Assembly (NCBI GenBank): GCA_038373865.1 | Contig: JAXGGA010005525.1 | Span: forward strand, 1-64,000 | DNA length: 64,000 nucleotides | Source: Uloborus plumipes | Taxonomy: Eukaryota > Arthropoda > Arachnida > Araneae > Uloboridae | Reading direction: 5' to 3' | Shown here: piece after piece, positions 34,480-45,622 of the stretch | Layout: each line of letters opens with the position of its first letter | Position numbering within the stretch: the stretch's first letter is position 1 | Position numbers and translations under genes: made by a program | The notes under the pieces: model-generated | Databases searched by the model: none | What the model saw: the letters and a program-made list of their open reading frames with translations, nothing else | What the model was told of the DNA's origin: nothing

Positions 34480-36000
34480 AACTATATATCTGAAAAACCA
34501 ATGAACTGCTGAAAAGTATGAAAACTAATCAAATACGGAAAAAATATAAAAAACAAATTTAAATACATTAAATATATAGTAATTCGCTCATTAATTCTTG
34601 CAATTTTTTTAAGGTTACTTTTTTGGGACTTTGAAACCTTTTGTGTTCCTGTACCACTTGAAGAAGACACTGTCTTTGTTTTTCGTCGTTAGTAATAGTC
34701 TTAACAAATGCTTCAATAAGGACCATGCCACGCTCCGTATTGTCGTTTACAATCCTCAGTTTCTTTGGTAGTATAAAGCCTTGTTGGTAGCTATCTTAAA
34801 GATTCGAATGCTCGGGATCAAACAACTGATATATTTTGAGTTTCTTCTTTACATGAATAAAGACGCTAAAAATATTCCAAATCATTTCTTAGTGCTTGCA
34901 CAAAAAGGTTTGCTGGGAACCCAGCTCTTAGATATTCTTTCCCATTAACGATGAGAATGTGAAAGAAATCACATTCATATGTTAGGAATACCTTTTGTTT
35001 TTCCAGCTGCAAGTTTGAACTGGCTGGGAAATATCCATAACTTGAAGCCATAAAGAATCTTCAACACAGATATAACACGAGGAACCACTCATGGGACACG
35101 AAAACATACACCAAGAGAAGGTGCTCTGCTCAAGAAAATCGCACTAAGCTCTAGTATCTTCCTTGGACACTTCTTTAACATGGGTCATCAGAAGTTAACT
35201 TTGCGCAACTTCCATTACTAGTTTGCACGTTGCTCTGAATGTGCTACGAACTCATCAACCTCATCGTTCCTCACTCCAAGTTTAAAATTAGAATGTTTAT
35301 TCTGGACTATGATTGCTAAAACCGCTTAAAAAGCAGTACTGTAGATCCAATGGCAGTGAATGGTTCCACGCAATTGCGTGAACATCGCATCTGACATTTC
35401 ACGCAATCAAATACCCCAATTCTACCTATTTCTTGGTTTATCGGTTAAAATACCGAGAGACCAAGAGTAGAATAGATTTCGGTTGTAATACCACAGAAAA
35501 CACAATGTCTAAAATATAATGGCGGAAAGCACAATATAAAAGTTGCTCCCCTAGTTTTTTTTCCCAAGTTCAAACATGCACCAACTTTAGTACCGGCAAT
35601 GCATATCGTATTGAAACACATACCACGTACGAGCTCAGTAAGTTCCCATTTATCTGACTGATTATCGTATAGCAGCATTTTCCGTAGCAATTCCAATGCC
35701 TGACTAACTTACTAGAACCCAGAAGTAAATCATCAATGCTTGTGGTCCTGATACTAATACTGGTATGAAACCCGCCGATCATCCTTCATTTTTCCAATAT
35801 ATTTTGCATAAGTGTTTCGTTCCAGTGAACTATCAAAGGAAGTCCAATATTTAAACGACTTTTGTAAGTTAACGGCCAATTCAGAGCGAATAGTTTGCAT
35901 TTACCGTTTTATGGACGTTGTCAAATCCTCCCCATTTTGACCCATACTTTGTACTGTCGCAGCTACTATCAAAGTGGCTTTTTGTCACTTATACTGGGCT
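34480..36000 (-). pseudogene. Decayed transposon-encoded protein (CFDTTASNTG...CRHH-type family)
   Basis: In several minus-strand frames the remnants run, N- to C-terminal: a weak LDFLxxVHW region near 35830; GPQALMIYF (about 35740); WELTELVRGMCFNT and KVGACLNLGKK (35540-35660); a corrupted CRHH region; a long stop-rich middle; and NDNTERGMVLIEAFV with LLQVVQEHKRFQS (34630-34740). I know this order from multicopy invertebrate proteins carrying CFDTT.SNTG and a C-terminal ERG..LI..F motif. Many frameshifts and stops: not functional. Confidence 0.5.
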
Positions 36001-36452
36001 CTGTCTAGAGTGGATGCTAGGTGTTTTAGCCAAATAAACTCATACACCTCAAACAACCGAAAAGAAAACAGAAACCACAGCCCGAGCTTGCAGCTGCATT
36101 TTCTACCCAAACTCGTAAGAGATAATGCAGCTTTGGAGCGGGGGGGGGGGGGGTAATCGTTACAACTCACTTTGAGCTATTATTTTATTGACTAATTACT
36201 TAGTAGAGTAAACTAAAGTTTTAAGTTATTCCATTTTATATGAAGAATAATATTATTTCGGGTAATGAAGCTATATACTCCAACTCTCAAAATTGCTAAT
36301 TTTCAACAGAATTCGATCGCGTTGAGCGACCTCTAAATATTATTCAATTGAGCTAAAATTTTACATACATCACATTCATGAATAGTGTGAAAAAACTGAG
36401 GGGTAAGACCAGAGAAATTCAAAATTTTTTTTTTGAATCGCCCTACTTGCAG

Positions 36453-36744
36453 CCACTCGTTGTTTGGCTTAATTTACTGTTTAGTGTTTGAAGAGCGCGA
36501 GTCTAATATTTTTACTATGGCAATGTGTCTAGAGTTCTCGAAGTTCGTTCTAACTTATTTGAAGTTTTTCCAGTGTATTCCGAACTGTTAAAGAAATACA
36601 TTTTTAATGCTTACATATGAAAACAGTTCGGAAATGTTTCGTCGTGACCTTTGGTCAAGGTTGTCGAAAATATCAAGAAGTAGATCACGGTAAGTGCAAC
36701 TTAGGTATTTTCTAGTGATATATTTACAAAGCATTAACAAGTAC
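36453..36744. other. No recognisable gene
   Basis: Short A/T-rich spacer between two transposons. Confidence 0.4.
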
Positions 36745-37076
36745 TAGGGTCACCTGGGGTAATTCCTGGTCAAAAAGCATTAACGTCCAATTATCACAAA
36801 ATCTATCTAAGTTAGAGTTACAAATTTTGGTATGGAGGAAGCACATTGGGATGTCCATCGAATAAAATATTCATGCTATCAACAATACATAATGAACTTG
36901 AATAATTGTCGTTAATTAGTGACCAGGAATTACCCCAGAGATGGGGTAATTCCTGGCCACTTAAGAGGCAATTATTGGTCACTCACATGATTAATGCAAA
37001 TACATACATTTTAAAAGCACATTATTAATACAAGTTATTAAACTAATTAGATAAAGAATTTCTTTATATATATATA

Positions 37077-38294
37077 CACTGAAGTGACAAAAGTCATGGG
37101 ATAGCAATATGCAAATTTTCAGATGGCAGTAGCATCGCATAGAACAGGTATAAATGCGCAGTGCTTTTACAGAGCTTTCATTTCTGTTCAAGTTATTCAT
37201 GTGAAGAGGTTTTAACGTGATGATGACCGCACGACGTGAATTAACAGACTTTGAACGCGGAATGTTAGTTGGAGCTAGACACATGGGTCATGCCATTTCG
37301 GAAATCGTTAGAGAATTCAACATTCCCAGATCCACTGTGTCAAGAGTGTGCCGAGAGTATGAAATTTCAGGCATAACATCCCACCATGGACAGCGCAGTG
37401 GTCGACCGCCTGCACTTAAAGATCGAGACCGGCGACGTCTGCAAAGAGTCGTAAATTCTAACAGACAAGCAACACTGCGTCAAATCACCGTAGAAATCAA
37501 TGTGGGACGTACAATGGACGTGTCTGCTAGAACTGTGCGGAGAAATTTGGATTTCTTGGGCTATTCCAGCAGAAGACTGACTCGAGTGCCTTTACTGACA
37601 GAACGACATCGCTTGCAGCGACTCTCGTGGGCACGTGAGCATATCGGTTGGTCCCTAGATGAATGGAAAACCGTGGCCTGGTCCGATGAGTCACGATTTC
37701 AGCTGGTAAGAGCCGATGGTAGGGTTCGAGTGTGGCGCAGACCCCACGAAGCCATGGACCCAAACTGTCAGCAAGGCACTGTTCAAGCTGGTGGTGGCTC
37801 CGTAATGGTGTGGGCTGTTTTTTCATGGCATAGACTTGGTCCTCTAGTGCGACTGGACCGAACATTGACTGGAAATGCTTATGTGCAGCTACTTGGAGAT
37901 CACTTGCAGCCATTCATGGACTTCATGTACCCAAACAACGATGGGATTTTTATGGATGACAATGCGCCATGTCACCGGGCCACAACTGTTCGCAATTGGT
38001 TTGAAGAAAATTCTGGACAATTCCAACGAATGATTTGGCCACCTAGATCGCCCGACATGAATCCCATTGAGCATTTATGGGACACCATCGAGAGGTCTGT
38101 TCGTGCCCAAAATCCTGCCCCATCAACGCTTTCACAATTATGGACGTCTATCGAGACAGCATGGCTCAATATTCCTGCAGAAGACTTCCAACGACTTGTT
38201 GAGTCCATGCCACGTCGAGTTGTTGCACTTCGCCGGGCAAAAGGAGGGCCGACACGATATTAAGAGGTATCCCATGACTTTTGTCACTTCAGTG
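37077..38294 (+). mobile_element. Complete Tc1-like transposon (1218 bp)
   Basis: The TIRs match perfectly for 27 bases, beginning CACTGAAGTGACAAAAGTCA. TA is on each side (37075-37076 and 38295-38296) within a TA-rich tract. It carries one uninterrupted transposase with about 140 bases of 5' leader and about 4 bases between the stop and the right TIR. Perfect ends and an intact gene suggest recent movement. Confidence 0.93.
37220..38263 (+). CDS. Intact Tc1/mariner transposase, DD36E spacing
   Basis: It would bind the element TIRs and cut and paste the transposon in the nucleus. About 347 residues, the normal Tc1 size, with no stop or frameshift. The N-terminus has paired helix-turn-helix DNA-binding motifs (ELTDFERGMLVGARHMGHAI, then NIPRSTVSRVCREYE, then the second HTH with RTVRRNLDFLGYSSRR). 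A GRPP linker sits near residue 62. The DDE core follows: VAWSDESRFQL (first D), VMVWAVFSWH, GIFMDDNAPCHRA (second D) and PPRSPDMNPIEHLWD (E). I count 36 residues between the second D and E, not the 34 of classical Tc1; DD36E is a named Tc1/mariner subgroup (Incomer). The end is the usual MPRRVVALRRAKGGPTRY. The GTG at 37217 is followed by ATG at 37220 and 37223; I start at the first ATG. Confidence 0.95.
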   Translation: MMTARRELTDFERGMLVGARHMGHAISEIVREFNIPRSTVSRVCREYEISGITSHHGQRSGRPPALKDRDRRRLQRVVNSNRQATLRQITVEINVGRTMDVSARTVRRNLDFLGYSSRRLTRVPLLTERHRLQRLSWAREHIGWSLDEWKTVAWSDESRFQLVRADGRVRVWRRPHEAMDPNCQQGTVQAGGGSVMVWAVFSWHRLGPLVRLDRTLTGNAYVQLLGDHLQPFMDFMYPNNDGIFMDDNAPCHRATTVRNWFEENSGQFQRMIWPPRSPDMNPIEHLWDTIERSVRAQNPAPSTLSQLWTSIETAWLNIPAEDFQRLVESMPRRVVALRRAKGGPTRY

Positions 38295-39618
38295 TATATA
38301 TATATAGCTAATTAAACATTGTATTTAGTTTTTTTAAGGAAGAATGCAATTTTTTTCAACATAATATCTTTACTTAATAAAACTTAGCCAAAATACTTTT
38401 TGTACACTTTGTATGCCATAGCTACAGCTTTTATATCTGTTGTGAATGAATCTTCACCTACCAAATAAATAGGTCCATAAAAAATATGGTGCACATGCAC
38501 CATACACATTAAACACATGCTTCTGTCTGTTATGAACAGTTTAAGGTGAACAGTTAAGTGAATAGTGCAATGCAGTTACAGTTAAGCATTTTTCTTAGTA
38601 TAATTAAGAATAATTATTAAAATTTATAAAATAATTAAATGAAATTTAATAAAGAAAAATTCAGTATATCGTATACTTATCATTAACAGATAAGAATGTT
38701 ACATTGCGGTTACAGTTAACTTTGCAGTTAAGGCTCACAGAGTTACATATAGTTTAAATAAACGACATATGTCAATAATAGGCGAAATAATAATTCATAA
38801 ATATTAAAAAAAGGACTGACCAGGAATTACCCCATTGACCAAGAATTACCCCAGTAACCAGGGGCATTATTTGGAGCCTTCCTGCAAATTATTCAAAACA
38901 ATAATGGTAAATCCAAAACTATTTTTCAGAAACTGACATAGCACCTAATTCAAATAAAAAGAGAAAAAAGAAAAATATTCAGAAGTTTGAGTTTGATCAC
39001 GATCTTTGTAAAACTGTATCAAAACTAAGGCCAATCTTGTTTTACGAAATTTAACAAGCGATTTTAAAAAGAATTTTTTTTTCAAACTGAATACACAGTC
39101 AACTCATAATTAAGTAATGAATTACAATGAAGATAGTTCAGAGTACCTCTGTGATTTTTTTCATTTTGCTGAAGGATTATTAAGACATAAAAAGGACTGT
39201 GACCAGGAATTACCCCAGAAACTTGCTGACCAGGAATTGCCTCGGGTGACCCTAGTATGTGTTTAATGTCCCCCAAAGGTGGTATAGGTAGAATTGATTT
39301 CTTTACTTAAAGCGATTGTTTTTAAATGAATTAACTCTCAACTGGTGAAGTGCATGTTTTAAATAGTTTGATAGTTTAAATTCCAAAATATTACTTTTCC
39401 TTACTATGTTACTCTGGGACCTATCTTTGTTTTACTAAATACGAAGTGAGTGAGTATATTACAGTAAGAGTAGAATGCAGTAGATGTATTAGAAATTTTG
39501 AGTATAATAATCTCCACTTCATTGAAAGTCAGTGGCGTACTCAGGGGGTGGGCTGATAGGGCTGCAGTCCCCTCCGAAATTTTCAAAGCGATTTTTTTGC
39601 ATTTAAGCTTTCATATTT

Positions 39619-42594
39619 GAGCGATTCCATACCAAATCACCGAAAAAAAAAAAGTTGGTCGCACGACCGACTCGGATTTTTTTTTAATTTGGTGCACAGA
39701 TTGATGGTATAGAGGTATGAAAAAGTCCAAAAGGAAAGTTACCTGCTCCACTTATTTTCTGAGATACATGCCCTCAAAGTTTGTCCGCCACGTCAAAAGA
39801 CTAAAAAAGTGATGTTATTTAATCATTTTTTATAAAAAATCGTACTCATGCAAAATAAAAGTGTTAGATATCTATGGAAACTAGTTACTCCAGGCATTCT
39901 GAAAAAAAATACTAGAACGTTCATAATGAAAATTGCCAAGGTACAGGGCTCTTTGAAGTTGTCACCACAAAAACTTGATTTTGCAGATTTTGCTAAAATT
40001 CAGGCATTTATTACAAAAAAAGGCAAACAAAACCAAAGGTTTTCTCACTTTCTGGTAGTGTACAGGTCCTCCCTGTAAATTGCTACGCAATAAATTTTTT
40101 GGGTTTCTCACTCCTTCTTGGAAATATTTTAGCTTAAAGATAAGCCGTAAGGCAAAAAATGCGTTTTTGGCCATTTTGGCAGCCATTTTTCTCATAAAGG
40201 GGGAGCAGTAGAAACTTTAATTTTTTTTTAAAACAAGCCACTGATATGTTAGCTATTCACAGGAAAAGAGTTTACTTTTGGTTATTTATCCCATTAAGAG
40301 ATATCCTGCTGACAGTATATGCATGTTTTTCGCGACGACCATATGCTTTTGTTCCCCCTCTCATGGACTTCAAATTAATTAAACCAAAAAATAATGATAT
40401 ATTTATTATTAGCTGTATTATCTACCCAATATGTCATGAAATTTAATTTATTAAATCATTGAACAATAAATTAGATAATTGATGAAAAAAAGAAAAAGTA
40501 TTTCTCTGATGCCTGAGCATTATGCATTCATAATTATAAAGCACTAAATACTTTCTTGAGAAATTAATTAACATAAATGAGCTCTAAATAGTTATATTAT
40601 AAGCAATACCCAATCTTGTGATTGTGGGATACTCCTGTTTTTAATTGAAGAATTTCTTGAATATCACATGAATATCAGGAAAATAAATGAGGTCTTTTCG
40701 TTTGATGTAGGATATTTTATGACAAATTTCATTTGATGGCCTACTAACTGAGCATGGTGATAAAGAGCTATTAATTTCAGCATCGAATTCCATTTTACCT
40801 TATTAACAGTCAAATATTTACAAAATAATTTAATAAATAATTTAATATAAAGCCATGCTTGAAGAATTAAAATTAGTGCAACTAATTTATTCCCATACTG
40901 ATCTTTACAAAATTGACATGCGTTGAGCACTGATAAGACCTGACAAGAAAAAGTTTACTCACTAAAATATTAGTTCACAAATACTATAAAGCATACATTC
41001 TATTTTCCACAAAATAATACTGCAACAAAGAACAAGGGTATCCTCCTGTTTATAGCCATCAATCAGGAACATCCAATCACAAGATTGGGTATTGCCTATG
41101 AGATAAATATTCGAAGCTCCATTATTTTAATTGATTTTTCAAGAAATTCTTTAGTACCAACCCCTTTATACCCTTGTTCTTTGTTGCAGTATTATTTTGT
41201 AGAAAATAGAATGTACGCTTTATAGTATCTGTGAACTAGTATTTTAGTGAGTAAACTTATTCTTGTCAGTTCTTATCAGTGCTCAACACATGCCAGTTTT
41301 GTAAAGATCAGTATGGGAATAAATTAGTTGCACTAATTTTAATTCTTCAAGCATGGCTTTATATTAAATTATTTATTTAATTATTTTATAAATATTTAAC
41401 TGTTAATAAGGTAAAATGGAATTCGATGCTGAAATTAATAGCTCTTTATCACCATGCTCAGTTAGTAGCCCATCAAATGAAATTTGTCATAAAGTATCCT
41501 ACATCAAACGAAAAGACCTCATTTATTTTCCTGATATTCATGTGATATTCAAGAAATTCTTCAATTAAAAACAGGAGTATCCCACAATCACAAGATTGGG
41601 TATTGCTTATAATATAACTATTTAGAGCTCATTTATGTTAATTAATTTCTCAAGAAAGTATTTAGTGCTTTATAATTATGAATGCATAATGCTCAGGCAT
41701 CAGAGAAATACTTTTTCTTGTTTTCATCAATTATCTAATTTATTGTTCAATGATTTAATAAATTAAATTTCATGACATATTGAGTAGATAATACAGCTAA
41801 TAATAAATATATCATTATTTTTTGGTTTAATTAATTTTAAGTCCATGAGAGGGGGAACAAAAGCATGATGGTCGTCGCGAAAAACATGCATATACTTTCA
41901 GCAGGATATCTCTTAATGGGATAAATAACCAAAAGTAAACTCTTTTCCTGTGAATAGCTAACATATCAGTGGCTTGTTTTAAAAAAAAAATAAAGTTTCT
42001 ACTGCTCCCCCTTTATGAGAAAAATGGCTGCCAAGATGGCCAAAAACGCATTTTTTGCCTTACGGCTTATCTTTAAGCTAAAATATTTCCAAGAAGGAGT
42101 GAGAAACCCAAAAAATTTATTGCGTAGCAATTTACAGGGAGGACCTGTACACTACCAGAAAGTGAGAAAACCTTTGGTTTTGTTTGCCTTTTTTTGTAAT
42201 AAATGCCTGAATTTTAGCAAAATCTGCAAAATCAAGTTTTTGTGGTGACAACTTCAAAGAGCCCTGAACCTTGGCAATTTTCATTATGAACGTTCTAGTA
42301 TTTTTTTTTCAGAATGCCTGGAGTAACTAGTTTCCATAGATATCTAACACTTTTATTTTGCATGAGTACGATTTTTTATAAAAAATGATTAAATAACATC
42401 ACTTTTTTAGTATTTTGACGTGGCGGACAAACTTTGAGGGCATGTATCTCAGAAAATAAGTGGAGCAGGTAACTTTCCTTTTGGGCTTTTTCATACCTTT
42501 ATACCATCAATCTGTGTACCAAATTAAAAAAAAATCCGAGTCGGTCGTGCGACCCCCATTCGGTGATTTGGTATGGAATCGCTCATTTATTTTC
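39619..42594. mobile_element. Giant foldback element: 1.42-kb inverted arms
   Basis: The left arm 39619-41040 (from GAGCGATTCCATACCAAATC) and right arm 41169-42594 (to GGTATGGAATCGCTC) are reverse complements along their full length, with only scattered differences. The spacer is 128 bases. ATTT abuts both ends (39615-39618 and 42595-42598), a possible 4-bp TSD. The same 77-codon frame appears in both arms (minus 39962-40195 and plus 42015-42248), starting MRKMAAKMAKNAFFALRLIF. Since one copy is the mirror of the other, coding is not shown. No transposase recognised. Confidence 0.9.
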
Positions 42595-42865
42595 TTTCCT
42601 TTCTTTTTAAAGTCGCAAGTTCAAAAAGAGTTTTCAGATCAAACAATTAAGTACATAAGACAAAATTAAAAGAAAATAAGAAAAATGATTTTTTTGCAGG
42701 TGTTGATTTTTCTATTTTACTGTATGTCACGTTCATGATTATTTTACATAATTCAATTTTGCTCATTTTTATTGCAAAGTATATGTTTTAGAAACACCGA
42801 TTAATGCTTGTTCATTCATATTTGGTATTTTAATTATATTTGAAAAAGATGATTGAAACCCAGTA

Positions 42866-44174
42866 GGGTGAAGTGGGGTAATTGTGTACGTGTTTTGACG
42901 AAATTCAACTTCTTCAGTTTCTGGTGGGGAGGGGGTTATTCAGAATTTTATTTTTTTTTATATCATCTTTTAACGGCGTTTCTCTAGATTACAAATCACC
43001 CAAAGAATTTAAAAAAACCTATTTTTTTCCGGGTTGTATTGCTATGGTTTTAAAACCACCTCTGAAGTACACATTTGCCCCACAAGTTGGGGCAAATGTG
43101 TACGCCGCATGAAAATCCTATACAATTCAGTTGTTTTACTGTTGGGCTAAATAAGTACAAAAGCGCAGTTAAGGACAAAAAATTCTGTATATGATTTTTT
43201 AATTTCCGAATATGCCAGTGGAGGCTATGCACTTATTTTGTTGTTCACCTTCTGTCCTCTCTTAATTGGCACAGTTTACAAAGGTGAAAACAAAGTACAA
43301 AGCATAGGAGTAAAGGGTAAAAAAACGTCTTTAATAGCAAAATTGAAAAGAACATGTCAAAATTTGTGTCTTGGAAGGAAAAAAAAGGGAATTATAGTGG
43401 CAAGTCCTGGCCAAAATGAGAATAGAAAATTTGAGTGAGACCTCCAGTAACTCTGCTAACCTATGTTGTAGGTGGAAAATTTAACTGAGAATATCAAAAC
43501 ACCTCTTCTTCCCACAGATGATTCTGGAAGCTTAGTGTCAATAGCATTCCCATCGATTTCGCTAATATCTTCAGAGTGAGGGTAAACGAAAGTGTTTTCT
43601 CCGTTTTTTTCAATTAATTTATTGTGAGGAGGTCAATCAAACATTTGGGAACAAAAATATAAGCCCTAATAATATTGTAAAAGTCTAATAAGGAGTGGGT
43701 GAATGTGTATTCTATGTAAATTTTGCTTGGGATAAATGTGTACTGTAGTACACATTTGCCCCAGGAGAAAATACACATTTACCCCGTGACTGAAAACAAA
43801 CCGGGGTAAATGTATACCCCAACATTATGTACAGGTAAACATTAATTTAACTAATCTGCAGCCATTAATGAAGAAAACAACTTACCTTCAAGTGATTTAT
43901 CCAAGAACTAATCAAATCTAGCTGAAAATGGTGATCCTGCAGCACTGTAAACAAAAGTCCACGAAATGTGATTCATAACGAAAAAAACACCTGACGAAAT
44001 GGAGGCAGATTGACAAAGCCTTATTAACTGGACATAGGTGCAGTCATCTGAGAAGTGATCACTGAACTACAGGCTTCCAAATGGCGCCACTAGATAGCAG
44101 CTAGCTTCAGTTTTTCCTCCTTTTTTCAAATGAGTACACATTTGCCCCAAGTACGCAATTACCCCACTTCACCC
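42866..44174. mobile_element. TA-target MITE, GGGTGAAGTGGGGTAATTG ends
   Basis: TA flanks (42864-42865 and 44175-44176). The left GGGTGAAGTGGGGTAATTGT is mirrored exactly for 19 bases at the right, then diverges by a base. TACACATTTGCCCC or its complement recurs at about 43068, 43090, 43750, 43775, 43800 and 44133; 43068-43101 forms a tight hairpin. No transposase. Confidence 0.85.
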
Positions 44175-44529
44175 TATTAGAAACAATAGTAAAATTAATC
44201 GCAAAATTAATGATATTAAAGCCCAAATTTTCCAAAATTTTGCAAGCATGATTCAAGAACATCTCCGTCAGTAAAGAAAAAAATTTAAAACCTTATATTT
44301 ATCATTTTCTGTTTTTATCAAAACGATTTTACTTTTTTTTATAGCAATTATAGCGATTAAAAACATAATTATTATGTATTTTTATCATATTAAAGTGGCA
44401 TTGATATCACAAATTCGAAGCATTTACTTTGCTTAACTACATTTTATTAGATGCCCCCCCTTCCATTTCTAAAAGTCTCGGCTCAGCCCCCCCTGAAACG
44501 ATTTGTCTGCGTACGCCACTGTTGAAAGT

Positions 44530-45620
44530 GTTACACGTGTTCTCGAACTAAGTGTTACTTAAAATATTCTTAATACTGTAATTATCTACACAATACTGTG
44601 TGATTTCCTAAGCAACAAAATTTTGGTTAGTACCTTTTCATATTATTTTTCTGAAAGAAAATATATGAAGCGTCACGTATGTATACGAGATAAAATAATA
44701 GTTTTCTGTAGAATGGTCCCTAAGAGAATTTTTTTTATTCACAGCAAAATTGATGTTTTGTTTGGAATACCGTCTTTATGTTTTAAGCTACATGAGATTA
44801 CAGTTAGACAATTTATTCTTCTTTCGCAATGTTGGCCTGTAGTGCAATCTTCAACTTAACTTTTTAATTTAACTTTCAGACACATTTTAAGCCATATTAT
44901 AGTAAACTTTAGTTTCTTTTGATTTGGATATTTGTTGCGCAATATCTATAAATACAATCTGCTTTTTGCAACCTGTTTTAGGGAGCAATTTTCATTTTAA
45001 CTCTGCTATCCTGACAACTTCATATGCTAATGACTTAAGCAAATTCGAGAAAATGCAAATAGCGCCCCTTTTCTCAAGAACAATTTTTACTTTTCGAAAT
45101 GACAATGTCTTTCCCTTAAAAATCTAAATGTTTATCAAGCATCATCAAATTGAGAACCGAATAATGCTGACTGTGGAATTTAATTACCTTCATTAAGAGA
45201 TAGATTAAATTGTTCTTCATTTAATGGATAAAGCATTTAAAAAGAGATAAACAATGAAATCGTCAGAAAATTGATCAGATTTCAAGTCTTGGAAGCTTGA
45301 AGATTGGAATGAGAAACAGAGATTAAGTGTAAAACTTTTAAATTTTACATTGGAGAATTTTTAATGACAATTGGGTAAATTGGTTGTGTGAAATGTTTTT
45401 AAGAGAATGAAAACTCTTGACGAATTATTCATTAATGTTTATTACGCATTTATTCAAACATCACATAAAAGTTAAAGTAATTCTAAAAATATTCCTTGAA
45501 TAACTCTGAATGGTAATTTGAATTTCATTCAAGCAAATCTCTTAAATAGACAAATAAAGATGCTGAAAGGGTAATGTATTAAATCATTCGTTGTTAATGA
45601 TTTCTTTTAACAAATCACCA
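44530..45620. other. No recognisable gene
   Basis: A/T-rich. Frames at 44623-44859 and 44924-45127 show no family signature. Confidence 0.5.
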
Positions 45621-45622
45621 TA

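Larger units (their letters stand above)
33726..36445 (-). mobile_element. 2.7 kb DNA transposon, TAGGGTGATTC ends, 7-bp TSD
   Basis: The left TAGGGTGATTCAGAAA is mirrored by the minus-strand right end TAGGGCGATTCAAAAA. CTTGCAG is on each side (33719-33725 and 36446-36452). The right subterminal sequence on the minus strand (TCTTACCCCTC, later TTTAGAGGTCGCTC) corresponds to the unit amplified in tandem at the left. The interior holds a decayed minus-strand protein. Superfamily not assigned; a 7-bp TSD is unusual for hAT. Confidence 0.72.
36747..39252. mobile_element. TA-target element, GGGTCACCTGGGGTAATTCC ends
   Basis: TA flanks (36745-36746 and 39253-39254). The left end is GGGTCACCTGGGGTAATTCC; the right on the minus strand is GGGTCACCCGAGGCAATTCC. 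GACCAGGAATTACCCCA or its complement recurs at about 36755, 36921, 36945, 38818, 38838, 39200 and 39227. No gene of its own; a complete Tc1 element sits inside a (TA)n tract. Confidence 0.78.
39530..44521. mobile_element. hAT-type 5 kb unit, CAGTGGCGTAC ends, perfect 8-bp TSD
   Basis: TTGAAAGT flanks both ends (39522-39529 and 44522-44529). The left CAGTGGCGTACTCAG and right CTGCGTACGCCACTG are inverted repeats, with CCCCTCCGAAA/CCCCCCTGAAA just inside. No hAT transposase remains. Its bulk is a 3 kb hairpin element (39619-42594) and a TA element (42866-44174). Confidence 0.88.

Noticed and set aside
37217..37219. GTG as the start of the Tc1 transposase
   Set aside because: Eukaryotic context; ATG codons follow at once at 37220 and 37223.
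37527..38208. Minus-strand frames of 78 and 128 codons
   Set aside because: Shadows of the intact Tc1 transposase on the plus strand.
39962..42248. Two identical 77-codon frames taken as a duplicated gene
   Set aside because: They are the same sequence in mirror-image arms of one hairpin, so their identity is not independent evidence of coding.
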